DNA of 64,000 bases from Brachybacterium tyrofermentans (GCF_014897585.1 NZ_JABUXW010000013.1:87382-151381), one strand, 5' to 3'; positions 45,386 to 54,315 are shown, numbered from the stretch's first letter. Program-made: numbers and translations. Notes: generated by a model from the letters alone, not told the origin.

Positions 45386-45619
45386 ACCCGAGCACCGCAC
45401 CCGAGCTCCAGTCCGGGCGTCGGCGTCGGCGTCTGTGAACGGAGTGGCGGGGCGCCCGGGTTCGTGGCTCTACGACCAAAGACGGAGACGGATGTCCGCC
45501 TCCCGAAGGATGTGCACGACCGGTGCTGCGGAGCACGATGGGGCTATCGATCACCACCGAGGCGGAATTCCCGCCTCAGCGGATCGGGCACCGGAGCACC
45601 CAGCGGACAGGACGTCACC

Positions 45620-45844
45620 ATGATGACGACGTACACGGAGAACACGTCGCGCCACCGCACGTTGCGCAAGCCCAGCGCGGGCCGCCCGGCGCTGTTCGTG
45701 CTGCTGCTGTCGATCGCCGCTGTCGGCGTGCTCGGCCTGCTCATCGCCGGCCCCACGATCGCCCTGCCGCTGTCCGTGGCCTCGGCGATCGCCCTGATGT
45801 GCCTGGTGAGCCTCGCCTGGGCCGTGGCCGGGCCGCGCCTGTGA
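45620..45844 (+). CDS. Small two-helix membrane protein, unknown function
   Basis: 74 aa: a polar Thr/Arg-rich N-terminus (about 22 residues), then two hydrophobic helices (ALFVLLLSIAAVGVLGLLIA and a second ending in SLAWAVAG). I recognise no family. ATG 45620 has CAGGAC upstream, and an in-frame GTG at 45464 would add an unlikely hydrophilic segment. Its stop codon lies in the first unit of a 17-bp repeat array. The 240 bp upstream hold only an inverted repeat (GAGGCGG/CCGCCTC near 45560). Confidence 0.6.
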   Translation: MMTTYTENTSRHRTLRKPSAGRPALFVLLLSIAAVGVLGLLIAGPTIALPLSVASAIALMCLVSLAWAVAGPRL

Positions 45845-45923
45845 CGACGCACCGTCTGTGACGATGGCGCACTTGTGACGGCGCCGCGCCTGTGACGATG
45901 TCATGTCAGTGACGACGTCGCCG
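45839..45923. repeat. 17-bp tandem repeat array
   Basis: Five units of exactly 17 bp start at 45839, 45856, 45873, 45890 and 45907. Each has a fixed TGTGACG core (AGTGACG in the last) and a variable second half. It fills the gap between a small membrane protein and the ferredoxin gene. Confidence 0.85.
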
Positions 45924-45934
45924 GCCCGGTCGAC

Positions 45935-46207
45935 TCAGACGTCGATCTCGATCTCGCCCTCGCCGCGGGAGACGCACGTGATCATCTGATCGTCGTGCTC
46001 GTCATCCATGAGGAACTCGTCCATGTGCTCGACCTGTCCGGAGACCAGGGGCACCACGCAGGTTCCGCAGACGCCGCCCTCGCAGGAGTAGTCCATGGGG
46101 ATGTCGGCATCGAGCAGGGCTTGCAGGAGGGACTGACCCTCTTCGACCTCGACAGTGATCCCTGACTTGAGGCACTTAGCGGTGAAGGGCTCTCCGAACA
46201 GCGACAT
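45935..46207 (-). CDS. Plant-type [2Fe-2S] ferredoxin
   Basis: A 90-aa electron carrier. Cluster ligands are C42, C47, C50 and C78 (YSCEGGVCGTC and MITCVS). The C-x4-C-x2-C pattern with the distant fourth Cys is that of chloroplast-type and oxygenase ferredoxins. It starts at ATG 46207 with AAGGAG seven nt upstream. No partner oxygenase or reductase is adjacent, so its redox partner is unknown. Confidence 0.9.
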   Translation of the reverse strand: MSLFGEPFTAKCLKSGITVEVEEGQSLLQALLDADIPMDYSCEGGVCGTCVVPLVSGQVEHMDEFLMDDEHDDQMITCVSRGEGEIEIDV

Positions 46208-46331
46208 CCTCGCTCCTTCTTCGTCGACCGCCCTGAAGGGACGGAACCGTGGAACATCCAGTTTCCCACGACCGCGCACCGAACCGGTGGTGAGGCGTGC
46301 CTCACCTGGGGTCAGGGAGCTGCGGTCCGCG

Positions 46332-46390
46332 CCAGGAGATCCTGTCAGGAGATCCAGGTCCCGGCGTCAGGAGATCTGCGTCAGGAGGTC
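46332..46390. repeat. Dispersed TCAGGAGATC repeats
   Basis: Four near-identical 10-mers at 46332, 46345, 46367 and 46381 (CCAGGAGATC, TCAGGAGATC twice, TCAGGAGGTC). The last covers the stop codon of the neighbouring minus-strand gene. Confidence 0.7.
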
Positions 46391-46731
46391 TGCCCGCTCC
46401 GGGACTCCGGAGCGACCGTAGCCGTGGCGGTCTCGGCGTCCAGGGGTGCGATCCAGCTCCTGCCCTGCGGCTGCGCTGACGTGGTGCCCGACGGGGCGAG
46501 TGCGAGGGCGGCCGGCCCGAAGCTCAGCACCAGCAGGGCGGCAGCGCCCAGCGAGGCGGCTCCCGCGGTGGCACGGTCCCGCAGGCCGTGCACGAGCGGG
46601 GTCGGGTGCGCTGCTGGGAGCACGGGTGCGGGCGACTGGCTGCGGAGGATCATCTCCGCACGACCCGCGGAAGCGTCCGGTGCGGTGGGCACCGTCGACG
46701 GCAGCTCGCCTCGCCGTGGTTCGTCGTCCAT
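46381..46731 (-). CDS. Hypothetical single-pass membrane protein
   Basis: 116 aa with one hydrophobic segment (about residues 57-80, ASLGAAALLVLSFGPAALAL), between an acidic/polar N-terminus and a short Thr/Ala-rich tail that would be outside the cell. No family recognised. The start is well supported: GAGGAGG lies 7 nt before ATG 46731. It could be a small secreted or anchored protein if the segment acts as a late signal sequence. Confidence 0.6.
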   Translation of the reverse strand: MDDEPRRGELPSTVPTAPDASAGRAEMILRSQSPAPVLPAAHPTPLVHGLRDRATAGAASLGAAALLVLSFGPAALALAPSGTTSAQPQGRSWIAPLDAETATATVAPESRSGQTS

Positions 46732-46830
46732 GTCGGTTCCTCCTCGGGGGACCCTGCCGGCGATCTGCCGATGGATCCATCAGACGTCCTCAACCTGGGC
46801 CGGTGCTGTGCACGAGGGGCGGATTCGCTG

Positions 46831-46890
46831 GCACCTGCACCTGCACCTGCACCTGCACCTGCACCTGCACGTGCCCCTGCACCTGCGCCT
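46831..46890. repeat. GCACCT hexamer microsatellite upstream of ileS
   Basis: Ten hexamers: six perfect GCACCT units at 46831-46866, then GCACGT, GCCCCT, GCACCT and GCGCCT. It lies about 50 bp before the ileS promoter -35. It is the same hexamer as in ogt (9061-9102), in opposite orientation. Confidence 0.9.
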
Positions 46891-46939
46891 CCGCCCCGGG
46901 GCTCACGGTGTTCGCCGTGTCTCTTCGCGTTCAACGCTG

Positions 46940-46968
46940 GTGACCGCCGTGGCGGTGCCGCGTACACT
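46940..46968 (+). promoter_or_regulatory. ileS promoter
   Basis: GTGACC (-35), 17 bp, TACACT (-10). The start point would be near 46975, just before the T-box leader. The same TACACT -10 occurs before folC, ftsY and ffh. Confidence 0.6.
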
Positions 46969-46979
46969 GGGCGCCAACG

Positions 46980-47232
46980 GCATCGACCCGGCCATCACCG
47001 GAGAGCCGCGGGAAGAACAGCCCATCGCCCGTCCGCGGGGAGGGCCCAGTAGAACCCGCCGGGACCAGCCCGTCATCGCTGAGGAACAAGGGGACGCCCC
47101 GTGCCGGTCCGCCGGCAGGGACCAGGCGTCAACCGAGGTGGTACCGCGCCACCGGCCTCCGGGTCGGAAGCGTCCTCGGGCACCGTGATGTCCCAGCCGC
47201 CGCCCCTTGTTCTTCTTCGGAGGTCCGTCCCC
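46980..47232 (+). promoter_or_regulatory. Translational T-box riboswitch (isoleucine) controlling ileS
   Basis: The signature GAGGTGGTACCGCG at 47135-47148 is the T-box bulge that pairs with the tRNA NCCA end (TGGT at 47139-47142). Upstream, an ultrashort stem I (CCGG 46988-46991 with 46998-47001) presents ATC, the Ile codon, in its loop at 46994-46996, as in actinobacterial ileS T-boxes. CAGTAGAACCCG follows at about 47050. Downstream, GGCCTCCG (47154-47161) pairs with CGGAGGTC (47218-47225), hiding the GGAGG ribosome site. Uncharged tRNA-Ile should free it, so control is of translation. Confidence 0.92.
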
Positions 47233-50200
47233 ATGGTCTACCCGGTCAGCGGAGACCCGCTCGTCCCCTCGCCGAACCTGCCCTCGCTCGAGAACGCCAT
47301 CCAGGAGTTCTGGCGGCAGGACGACACCTTCCGTGCCTCGATCGCCCAGCGCGAGGGCGCCGAGGAGTTCGTCTTCTACGACGGCCCTCCCTTCGCCAAC
47401 GGCCTGCCGCACTACGGTCACCTGCTGACCGGATTCGTCAAGGACGTCATCCCGCGCTTCCGCACCATGTGCGGCAACAAGGTGGACCGCCGTTTCGGCT
47501 GGGACACTCATGGCCTGCCCGCCGAGCTCGAGGCGATGAAGGAACTCGGGATGACCGAGAAGTCCGAGATCGAGGCGATGGGCGTGAAGGAGTTCAACAA
47601 CGCCGCCCAGGCCTCGGTGCTGAAGTACACGAAGGAGTGGGAGGACTACGTCACCCGCCAGGCCCGCTGGGTCGACTTCGAGAACGACTACAAGACCCTC
47701 GACGTCACCTTCATGGAATCGGTGCTGTGGGCGTTCAAGACCCTCTACGACAAGGGTCGTGCGTACGAGGGCTACTACGTGCTGCCCTACTGCTGGAAGG
47801 ATCAGACGCCGCTCTCCGCGCACGAGCTGCGGATGGACGACGACGTCTACAAGGAGCGCCAGGACCAGACCGTCACGGTCACCTTCCCGTTCACCGGGGA
47901 GAAGGCCGGGCAGCTGGGTCTGGACGGGGTGAAGGCGCTGGCCTGGACCACCACCCCCTGGACCCTGCCCACCAACTTCTCCCTCGCCGTCGGCCCCGAG
48001 CTCGAGTACTCGGTGGTCCCCGCCGGGCCGCTCGGCACCGCCGACGGCACTGCTGCGGGCGAGGCCCGCTACTTCCTGGCCACCGCCCTGCTCGGCTCCT
48101 ACGCCAAGGAGCTCGGGTACGAGAGCTCCGAGGACGCGCTCGCCGCGTGCGAGGAGCGCGTGTTCGCCGGCTCCGAGCTCGAGCACGTCGCCTATGAGCC
48201 GCTGTGGACGGTCTACTCCGAGGACCGTGCGAAGTGGGGCACCGAGAACGCCTGGATCGTCACGGTCGCGGACTACGTCTCCACCGACGACGGCACCGGT
48301 GTGGTCCACCAGGCCACCGCCTACGGTGAGATCGACCAGCAGGTCAACGCCGAGTACGGCATCCCTGTCATCGTCTCCGTCGACGAGGGGGCCCAGTTCC
48401 TGGACTACTTCGCCGGCACCGAGCTCGACGAGATCGCCGGGGTGCAGGTGTTCGAGGCGAACCGCCCGATCATCCGCAACCTCCAGCAGGCCGGGCGTCT
48501 GATGCGCGAGGCCAGCTACGTGCACTCCTACCCGCACTGCTGGCGCTGCCGCAACCCGCTGATCTACAAGGCCGTCAGCTCCTGGTACGTGAAGGTCGCC
48601 GACCAGCGCGGGCGCATGCTCGAGCTGAACGAGCAGATCGACTGGGTGCCCGGCAACGTGAAGGACGGTCAGTTCGGCCGGTGGCTCGAGGGCGCCCGTG
48701 ACTGGGCGATCTCCCGCAACCGCTACTGGGGCACCCCTCTGCCGATCTGGAAGAGCGACGATCCGAATCACCCCCGGATCGACGTCTACGGCTCCCTGGC
48801 GGAGATCGAGGAGGCCTTCGGGACCCTGCCGCGCGACGAGCACGACGAGGTGAACCTCCACCGCCCGTACATCGACGAGCTCACCCGGCCCAACCCCGAC
48901 GACCCCACCGGGCAGTCCACGATGCGCCGGGTCGAGGAGATCTTCGACGTCTGGTTCGACTCCGGCTCGATGCCGTTCGCGCAGATGCACTATCCCTTCG
49001 AGAACGCGGAGCAGTTCGAGTCCCACAACCCGGCGGACTTCATCGTGGAGTACATCGGGCAGACCCGCGGCTGGTTCTACGTGATGCATGTGCTCTCCAC
49101 CGCGCTCTTCGACCGGCCGGCGTTCACCTCGGTGATCTGTCACGGCATCGTGCTCGGCGAGGACGGGCAGAAGATGTCCAAGTCGCTCGGCAACTACCCC
49201 GACGTGCGCGAGATGTTCGACAAGTACGGGGCCGACGCGATGCGCTGGTTCCTCATGAGCTCGCCGATCCTGCGCGGCGGCAACCTCGTGGTCGACGAGC
49301 CGAAGATCCGCGACGCCACCCGGCAGATGGTGCTGCCCTTGTGGAACGTCTGGTACTTCCTGGGGCTATATGCCAACGCCGCGGGGGAGAAGGACGCCGC
49401 CGGAGAGCCGACGGGCTACCGCGGGCGCACCCGCTACGAGTCCACGGACGTCATGGACCAGTACCTGCTGGCCCGCACCGGTGACCTGGTGCGTGACGTG
49501 AAGGGGTCCATGACCGGGCTCGCGATCGCCGATGCCGCCGAGCTGATCCAGGACTACCTCGACATGCTCACCAACTGGTACGTGCGCCGCTCCCGCGACC
49601 GTTTCTGGGAGGGCGACGAGCAGGCGATCGACGTGCTCTCCACCTGCCTGGAGACGCTGTGCCAGGTGGTCGCTCCGCTGCTGCCCATGGTCGCCGAGGA
49701 GATCTGGAAGCAGCTCACCGGAGGTCGGTCCGTGCACCTCACGGACTGGCCCGATGCGGATCTCTTCCCTCGTGACGAGGCGCTCGTGGCCCGGATGGAT
49801 GCCGTGCGTCAGGTCGCGAGCGTGGGCAACTCCCTGCGCAAGAAGGAGCAGCTGCGCGCACGCCTGCCGCTGGCCGAGCTCACCGTGGTCCACCACGACC
49901 CGAGCGCTCTGGAGGCGTTCTCGGCGATCATCGCCGACGAGCTCAACGTCAAGGCCGTGCGCCTGCTGGACGTGGCGAGCGAGGAGGCCCAGGGCATGGG
50001 CGTCGAGCAGCGGCTCAGCGTCAACGCCCGCGCCGCCGGACCGCGCCTGGGCAAGCAGGTGCAGACGGTCATCAAGGGTTCCAAGAGCGGGGACTGGTCC
50101 GCCGACGAGAACGGCGTGGTGACCTCCGGCGGCATCGAGCTCGCCGAGGGCGAGTTCTCGCTGGATCTGGTGGCGGGGGAGTCCTCCGCCATGGAGGGAC

Positions 50201-50529
50201 GCTCCGTGGGCGTCCTGCGCGGCGGCGACTTCATCGCGCTCGACACCCGGGTGAGCCCGGAGCTCGAGGCCGAGGGCACCGCTCGCGACGTCGTCCGTGC
50301 GATCCAGTCGGCCCGCCGCGAGGCAGGGTTCGAGGTCTCCGACCGGATCCGTCTGACCGTGGACGGCGACGAGCAGGTCGTCGCCGCCGTCACCGCACAC
50401 CGCGAGCTGGTCGCCGGCGAGGTGCTGGCCGTGGACGTCGAGGTGCCTGCCGCTCCGGCAGCCGGGGCGCATGAGGCGAGCGAGAAGGTCTCCGGAGGGA
50501 CCGTGACCGTCTCTGTCGTGAAGGCCTGA
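47233..50529 (+). CDS. ileS: Isoleucyl-tRNA synthetase
   Basis: A 1098-aa class Ia synthetase of the long, eukaryote-like IleS2 type. HIGH is HYGH at residues 60-63 (PFANGLPHYGHLLTG) and KMSKS is at 647-651 in GQKMSKSLGNYPD. The CP1 editing domain with its WTTTPWTLPTN strand lies between. IleS2-type enzymes are the class known to be naturally insensitive to mupirocin. ATG 47233 lies 9 nt after GGAGG, which the T-box sequesters; longer upstream frames run through the riboswitch and are rejected. Confidence 0.96.
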   Translation: MVYPVSGDPLVPSPNLPSLENAIQEFWRQDDTFRASIAQREGAEEFVFYDGPPFANGLPHYGHLLTGFVKDVIPRFRTMCGNKVDRRFGWDTHGLPAELEAMKELGMTEKSEIEAMGVKEFNNAAQASVLKYTKEWEDYVTRQARWVDFENDYKTLDVTFMESVLWAFKTLYDKGRAYEGYYVLPYCWKDQTPLSAHELRMDDDVYKERQDQTVTVTFPFTGEKAGQLGLDGVKALAWTTTPWTLPTNFSLAVGPELEYSVVPAGPLGTADGTAAGEARYFLATALLGSYAKELGYESSEDALAACEERVFAGSELEHVAYEPLWTVYSEDRAKWGTENAWIVTVADYVSTDDGTGVVHQATAYGEIDQQVNAEYGIPVIVSVDEGAQFLDYFAGTELDEIAGVQVFEANRPIIRNLQQAGRLMREASYVHSYPHCWRCRNPLIYKAVSSWYVKVADQRGRMLELNEQIDWVPGNVKDGQFGRWLEGARDWAISRNRYWGTPLPIWKSDDPNHPRIDVYGSLAEIEEAFGTLPRDEHDEVNLHRPYIDELTRPNPDDPTGQSTMRRVEEIFDVWFDSGSMPFAQMHYPFENAEQFESHNPADFIVEYIGQTRGWFYVMHVLSTALFDRPAFTSVICHGIVLGEDGQKMSKSLGNYPDVREMFDKYGADAMRWFLMSSPILRGGNLVVDEPKIRDATRQMVLPLWNVWYFLGLYANAAGEKDAAGEPTGYRGRTRYESTDVMDQYLLARTGDLVRDVKGSMTGLAIADAAELIQDYLDMLTNWYVRRSRDRFWEGDEQAIDVLSTCLETLCQVVAPLLPMVAEEIWKQLTGGRSVHLTDWPDADLFPRDEALVARMDAVRQVASVGNSLRKKEQLRARLPLAELTVVHHDPSALEAFSAIIADELNVKAVRLLDVASEEAQGMGVEQRLSVNARAAGPRLGKQVQTVIKGSKSGDWSADENGVVTSGGIELAEGEFSLDLVAGESSAMEGRSVGVLRGGDFIALDTRVSPELEAEGTARDVVRAIQSARREAGFEVSDRIRLTVDGDEQVVAAVTAHRELVAGEVLAVDVEVPAAPAAGAHEASEKVSGGTVTVSVVKA

Positions 50530-50625
50530 CGGGCGCCGCGACAGCCGTACGGTCGCTGTGAAGGACTGACAGCGCTCCGTCCGGCGAGTCCCGGTGAGCC
50601 CCGTGAGATCCGGTGAGTCCGGTCC

Positions 50626-52242
50626 TCACGGTGCGCCTCGGCCGACGGTCACCACGAGCGAGCGCGAGACGGAGGTGTCGTCTCCCAGGTACACGCCGGT
50701 GAGGTCCTCCTGCAGGGCGGACAGCACGGGGTCGCCGGCAGCTCCCCGTGCGAGGGACCCGGAGTAGCCGCCTCCGGGGTCGTGATCCGGCCCCATGGAG
50801 TCATGGTTCGCCTCGAGCACCGTGAACAGATCGATGCTCGTCACCGGATAGGGCGCGAGCGTCACCTCATGGACCCCCGGGGCACCGAGCCGGGAACTCC
50901 CGGGCCGAGCGCCCTCCAGATCCGTGGTGGCGAGCAGGTCGCCGCGGAATCCGGTGACGCCGATCCCCGCCTCGTGGTGGACGTTCACCGACCGGGTGGA
51001 CGACTGGGCCGGGACGACCGTCTGCACCGGGGAGCCGACCGAGAAGGTGTGGGTCACGTCGTAGGTCCCCGCGCGCCCCGAGTCGCTGTTGAAGCTCGGA
51101 TCGGCCGCGAGATGGGTGGCGACGATCCCACCCTGGCTGTGCCCGACGAGCAGGACCCTGGAGCCCGGACGGATGCCTGCCGCCTCCATCGCGGCGCGGA
51201 CATCATCCATCGCCGCTGGATGCTGACCCGCGATGAGACGGAGGTTCGACGCCCAGTCCCGCGAGTTCCCCTGGCCCCCGTAGGCGTCGGGAACCGAGCT
51301 GAAGAGTGCCCCTTCGGTGGGCGGGATCTGCACGATGTAGGCGAGTTCCCCTCCGGAGCCGCCGCGGACCTCCTGGATCCCGATCTGCCCTGCGTCGCGG
51401 GCGTCCTGCCCGCGGGCCCCGAGCCGGAGGGCGTCGTTCTGGGCGATCAGATCCTGGAGGTCCTGCGGCCCGCGAGAGCTGCTCTCCCAGGTCTCGACGC
51501 TGTCGACGATCCCGCCCGGCCGGTCATCCAGGAAGGGAGTGTCCTCGCCGGTGGCGGCCTCGTACATCCCGACCCCGGCCGAGCCCGACGCCACCAGTCC
51601 CGCGGCACCCAGCTCCGCGTACGTCGGGGTGCGCTCGCCGGTGGCCCAGTCCTCGAGGAGGTGCCCGAGATGGTCGGCATCGCGCTGGAGCTGTCCGATG
51701 CCCTCGCTCCGGATCCCCGCGAGATCGAGGTCCGACTCCAGGGCGTCGAATCCTGTCTCGATGCCCCAGCCGATGGCATCCGAGGCGATCCGCGCCGCGG
51801 AGGAGATCAGTGACTCCGCCGGGTCCTCGAGCTGGTCCGGGATCAGCGGGTTGTCATCGTGGAGGTACCCGCCGCCGGATGGAGCGGGGACTGCCCCCGG
51901 GATCGAGCTCGTCCGGCTCTCCCCGGGGAGCGTTCCCGCCGCGGTCGATCCTGCGGCCCCGGTCCCGGCCCTCTCGCGATCCGAGGCGACGTCCTGCTCC
52001 CGGGCCTCCTCCAGACCGCGATCGCCGAAGGCGCGCAGCTCTGTGCTGAGAGCGATCAGCCCGTCAGCGGACGGTCCGGCCCATCCGCCGCGGAACGCCT
52101 CGGCGTCCGGGCCGGTCCAGGGGGCCGCCTCCACGACGGCGTCGAGGTGGAGGCGCAGGGCGTCGAGGTCGGCCGATGCCCTGCGCAGACGGAGTGACTG
52201 TGCGCGCAGCTGCGCCGTGTCCGCACCAAGGGAGGGCGTCAC
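50626..52242 (-). CDS. Alpha/beta hydrolase with WXG100-like N-terminal helical region
   Basis: About 538 aa. Residues 5-75 are helical with PWTGPDAEAFRGGW, resembling WXG100/ESAT-6-type hairpins. A long low-complexity and helical linker follows (75-280). The hydrolase has nucleophile GHSQGG near residue 360, with an Asp and a late His (EANHDSM) able to finish the triad. The nearest class appears to be actinobacterial DUF1023-like hydrolases. GTG 52242 overlaps the stop of a 28-codon ORF (GTGA); ATG 52251 is an alternative. No type VII secretion gene is in the window. Confidence 0.65.
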   Translation of the reverse strand: MTPSLGADTAQLRAQSLRLRRASADLDALRLHLDAVVEAAPWTGPDAEAFRGGWAGPSADGLIALSTELRAFGDRGLEEAREQDVASDRERAGTGAAGSTAAGTLPGESRTSSIPGAVPAPSGGGYLHDDNPLIPDQLEDPAESLISSAARIASDAIGWGIETGFDALESDLDLAGIRSEGIGQLQRDADHLGHLLEDWATGERTPTYAELGAAGLVASGSAGVGMYEAATGEDTPFLDDRPGGIVDSVETWESSSRGPQDLQDLIAQNDALRLGARGQDARDAGQIGIQEVRGGSGGELAYIVQIPPTEGALFSSVPDAYGGQGNSRDWASNLRLIAGQHPAAMDDVRAAMEAAGIRPGSRVLLVGHSQGGIVATHLAADPSFNSDSGRAGTYDVTHTFSVGSPVQTVVPAQSSTRSVNVHHEAGIGVTGFRGDLLATTDLEGARPGSSRLGAPGVHEVTLAPYPVTSIDLFTVLEANHDSMGPDHDPGGGYSGSLARGAAGDPVLSALQEDLTGVYLGDDTSVSRSLVVTVGRGAP

Positions 52243-52325
52243 CCTGCACATCCGGGAGCGATGTCGGCGGTGACACAGAGCGGCCCGGTGGGGCTCGCGG
52301 CGACGCCGATCCTCACAGCACCCAT
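52239..52325 (-). CDS. Possible 28-residue ORF coupled to the alpha/beta hydrolase
   Basis: ATG 52325 follows GAGGAG by 7 nt, a far better ribosome site than the hydrolase itself has. Its TGA overlaps the hydrolase GTG. The product (starting MGAVRIGVAASPTG) matches nothing I know. It may exist mainly to deliver ribosomes to the next gene. Confidence 0.35.
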   Translation of the reverse strand: MGAVRIGVAASPTGPLCVTADIAPGCAG

Positions 52326-52474
52326 GGTTCCGCTCCTCGGTCACGAGGTGTCCTGGTGACCCCTCCCACATCGATGGCCCGATCCTAGGAACGAGTCGAG
52401 CCGCTCCTGCCGAGGACCTCGTCGGCTGTGGACAACGGAGCCCTCGGGAGGAAAGGTCGTCCAGGGGGTGCTCG

Positions 52475-52480
52475 TACACT
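52475..52480 (+). promoter_or_regulatory. -10 element of the folC promoter
   Basis: TACACT, 39 nt before GTG 52520. The -35 is poor. Confidence 0.45.
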
Positions 52481-52519
52481 GATCTGCGCCCCTCCACCCC
52501 GTCGAACCCAGGAGCCCCT

Positions 52520-53908
52520 GTGTCGAGTTCTCCCCGTCCGGGCACGTCCCGTCCGGCCATGTCGCCCGAGCTGCGAGAGGTCTATGCCGCACTGCTCGAC
52601 CGCGCCCCGGAGAACCGGATCGAACCGGACCTGTCGCGGATCACCAGGGTGATGGAGCTGATGGGCAATCCTCAGCAGGCCTATCGCTCGATCCGTATCG
52701 CCGGCACCAACGGCAAGACCACCACGGCGCGGATCCTCGAGCGCATCCTGCGCGAGGCCGGGCTGCGCACGGGCCGCACCACGAGCCCGCACCTGCATTC
52801 GCCGGTCGAGCGGATCGGCATCGACGGCTCTCCCATCGATGAGGAGGGCTTCCTCCAGGCCTACCAGGACGTCGAGCCCTTCGCGGCGATCGTCGACGCC
52901 GAGCAGGAGGCCGCCGGGGGCGTGCGGCTGACCTACTTCGAATACCTCACGGCGATGGCCTTCCAGGCGTTCGCCTCGGCGCCCGTCGATGTCGCCGTGG
53001 TCGAGACCGGACTCGGTGGGACGTGGGACGCCACCGGCGTCGTCGATCCCGACGTCACCGTGATCACACCCATCTCGATGGATCACCAGGAGTACCTGGG
53101 GGACACCATCGCCGAGATCGCGGGGGAGAAGGCGGGCATCCTCACGGCCACCGCCACGGCGATCATCGCCAATCAGCCCTACGAGGACGCCGCCGATGTG
53201 CTGCGTGAACGGATCGGCGAGCTCGGCGCCGAGGCCGCGATCGAGGACCAGCAGATCGGGGTGCTCTCCCACACGCCCGGCGTCGGCGGCCAGATGCTCA
53301 CCCTGCAGGGGATCGCCGGCCGCTACGAGGAGGTCTTCCTCTCCCTGCTCGGCGAGCACCAGGCCCGCAACGCGCTGCTGGCCGTCGCGGCGGCCGAGGC
53401 TCTGCTCGGGGATGGCACGACGGTGCTGGACGGGGAGATGCTCGGTGCCGCGCTGTCCACGGTCACCTCACCCGGTCGCGCCGAGGTCGTCCGGCAGTCG
53501 CCCACCATCGTGCTGGATGCCGCGCACAACCCGGCCGGTGCCCAGACCCTCGTCGAGACGGTCCGGGAGAACTTCCGGCTCACCCGCACCATCGGGCTCG
53601 TCGGGATTCTCCAGGAGAAGGACGCCGAGGAGATCCTCGCCGTGCTCGAACCGCTCCTGGACCACGTCGTGATCACCCAGTCCTCCTCGCCGCGCGCGAT
53701 CCCCACCGACGTCCTCGCGGAGATCGCGCGGGACGTGTTCGACGATGAGGAGCGCGTGCTCGAGCAGGGGAGCCTGCCCGATGCGATCCAGGCGGCCGTC
53801 GACCTCTCGGAGACCGACGGGGACCAGTTCGGAGGCGTCGTCGTCGCGGGCTCGGTCACGCTCGTGGCCGAGGTGCGGGACCTTCTGGGCGTCCCGCAGG
53901 AGGATTGA
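52520..53908 (+). CDS. folC: Folylpolyglutamate synthase/dihydrofolate synthase
   Basis: A 462-aa Mur-ligase-fold enzyme adding glutamate to dihydropteroate and folates. The P-loop is AGTNGKTTT at 61-69, the folate loop is TSPHLHSPVERI, the central Mg/ATP site lies in ETGLGGTWDATGVV and SMDHQEYLG, and the C-terminal domain begins at LDAAHNPAGA. GTG 52520 follows CAGGAGCC. It heads the conserved folC-DUF4233-ndk run; the next gene starts 2 nt after its stop. Confidence 0.95.
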   Translation: MSSSPRPGTSRPAMSPELREVYAALLDRAPENRIEPDLSRITRVMELMGNPQQAYRSIRIAGTNGKTTTARILERILREAGLRTGRTTSPHLHSPVERIGIDGSPIDEEGFLQAYQDVEPFAAIVDAEQEAAGGVRLTYFEYLTAMAFQAFASAPVDVAVVETGLGGTWDATGVVDPDVTVITPISMDHQEYLGDTIAEIAGEKAGILTATATAIIANQPYEDAADVLRERIGELGAEAAIEDQQIGVLSHTPGVGGQMLTLQGIAGRYEEVFLSLLGEHQARNALLAVAAAEALLGDGTTVLDGEMLGAALSTVTSPGRAEVVRQSPTIVLDAAHNPAGAQTLVETVRENFRLTRTIGLVGILQEKDAEEILAVLEPLLDHVVITQSSSPRAIPTDVLAEIARDVFDDEERVLEQGSLPDAIQAAVDLSETDGDQFGGVVVAGSVTLVAEVRDLLGVPQED

Positions 53909-53910
53909 TC

Positions 53911-54315
53911 ATGGCTCTGGACCTCACTCCGTCGTCGCGCCCGCATGGGGCGCAGCGCATGTTCTCCGCGACGACGCTGGTCGTCGAGGCCTTCGTCGTG
54001 TTCTTCGCGGTGCTCGCCGCTCATCAGCTGGTGCCCGGTGACCGGGCGACCACCTGGATCTGGGGCATCATGACAGCGCTCGCGCTCCTGGCCTGCTCCG
54101 GCCTGCTCACGCGCGGCGCCTGGCCCTACTGGCTCGGCATCGCCCTGCAGATCCCCACCATCCTGCTCGGCCTCCAGGTCACCGCGATGTGGGCGGTGGG
54201 CATCGGGTTCGCCGCGCTCTTCGTCTACGGCGTGCTCAAGGGCCAGCAGCTGGACCGCGAGAAGGATGCCGTGGATCAGAAGGTGTGGGCCCAGCAGGAC
54301 TCTGCGCAGGACTGA
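53911..54315 (+). CDS. DUF4233 membrane protein
   Basis: 134 aa with four hydrophobic helices and a charged C-terminal tail (GQQLDREKDAVDQKVWAQQ). It belongs to the small actinobacterial family found between folC and ndk, whose function is unknown. CAGGAGG precedes ATG 53911, and only 2 nt separate it from folC, so the two are cotranscribed. Confidence 0.85.
   Translation: MALDLTPSSRPHGAQRMFSATTLVVEAFVVFFAVLAAHQLVPGDRATTWIWGIMTALALLACSGLLTRGAWPYWLGIALQIPTILLGLQVTAMWAVGIGFAALFVYGVLKGQQLDREKDAVDQKVWAQQDSAQD

Noticed and set aside
47101..47232. Longer ileS start at GTG 47101
   Set aside because: The frame would translate the T-box; synthetase homology begins at 47233 and GGAGG sets that start.
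46903..49143. 746-codon minus-strand frame opposite ileS
   Set aside because: Antisense shadow; it would also run through the T-box leader.
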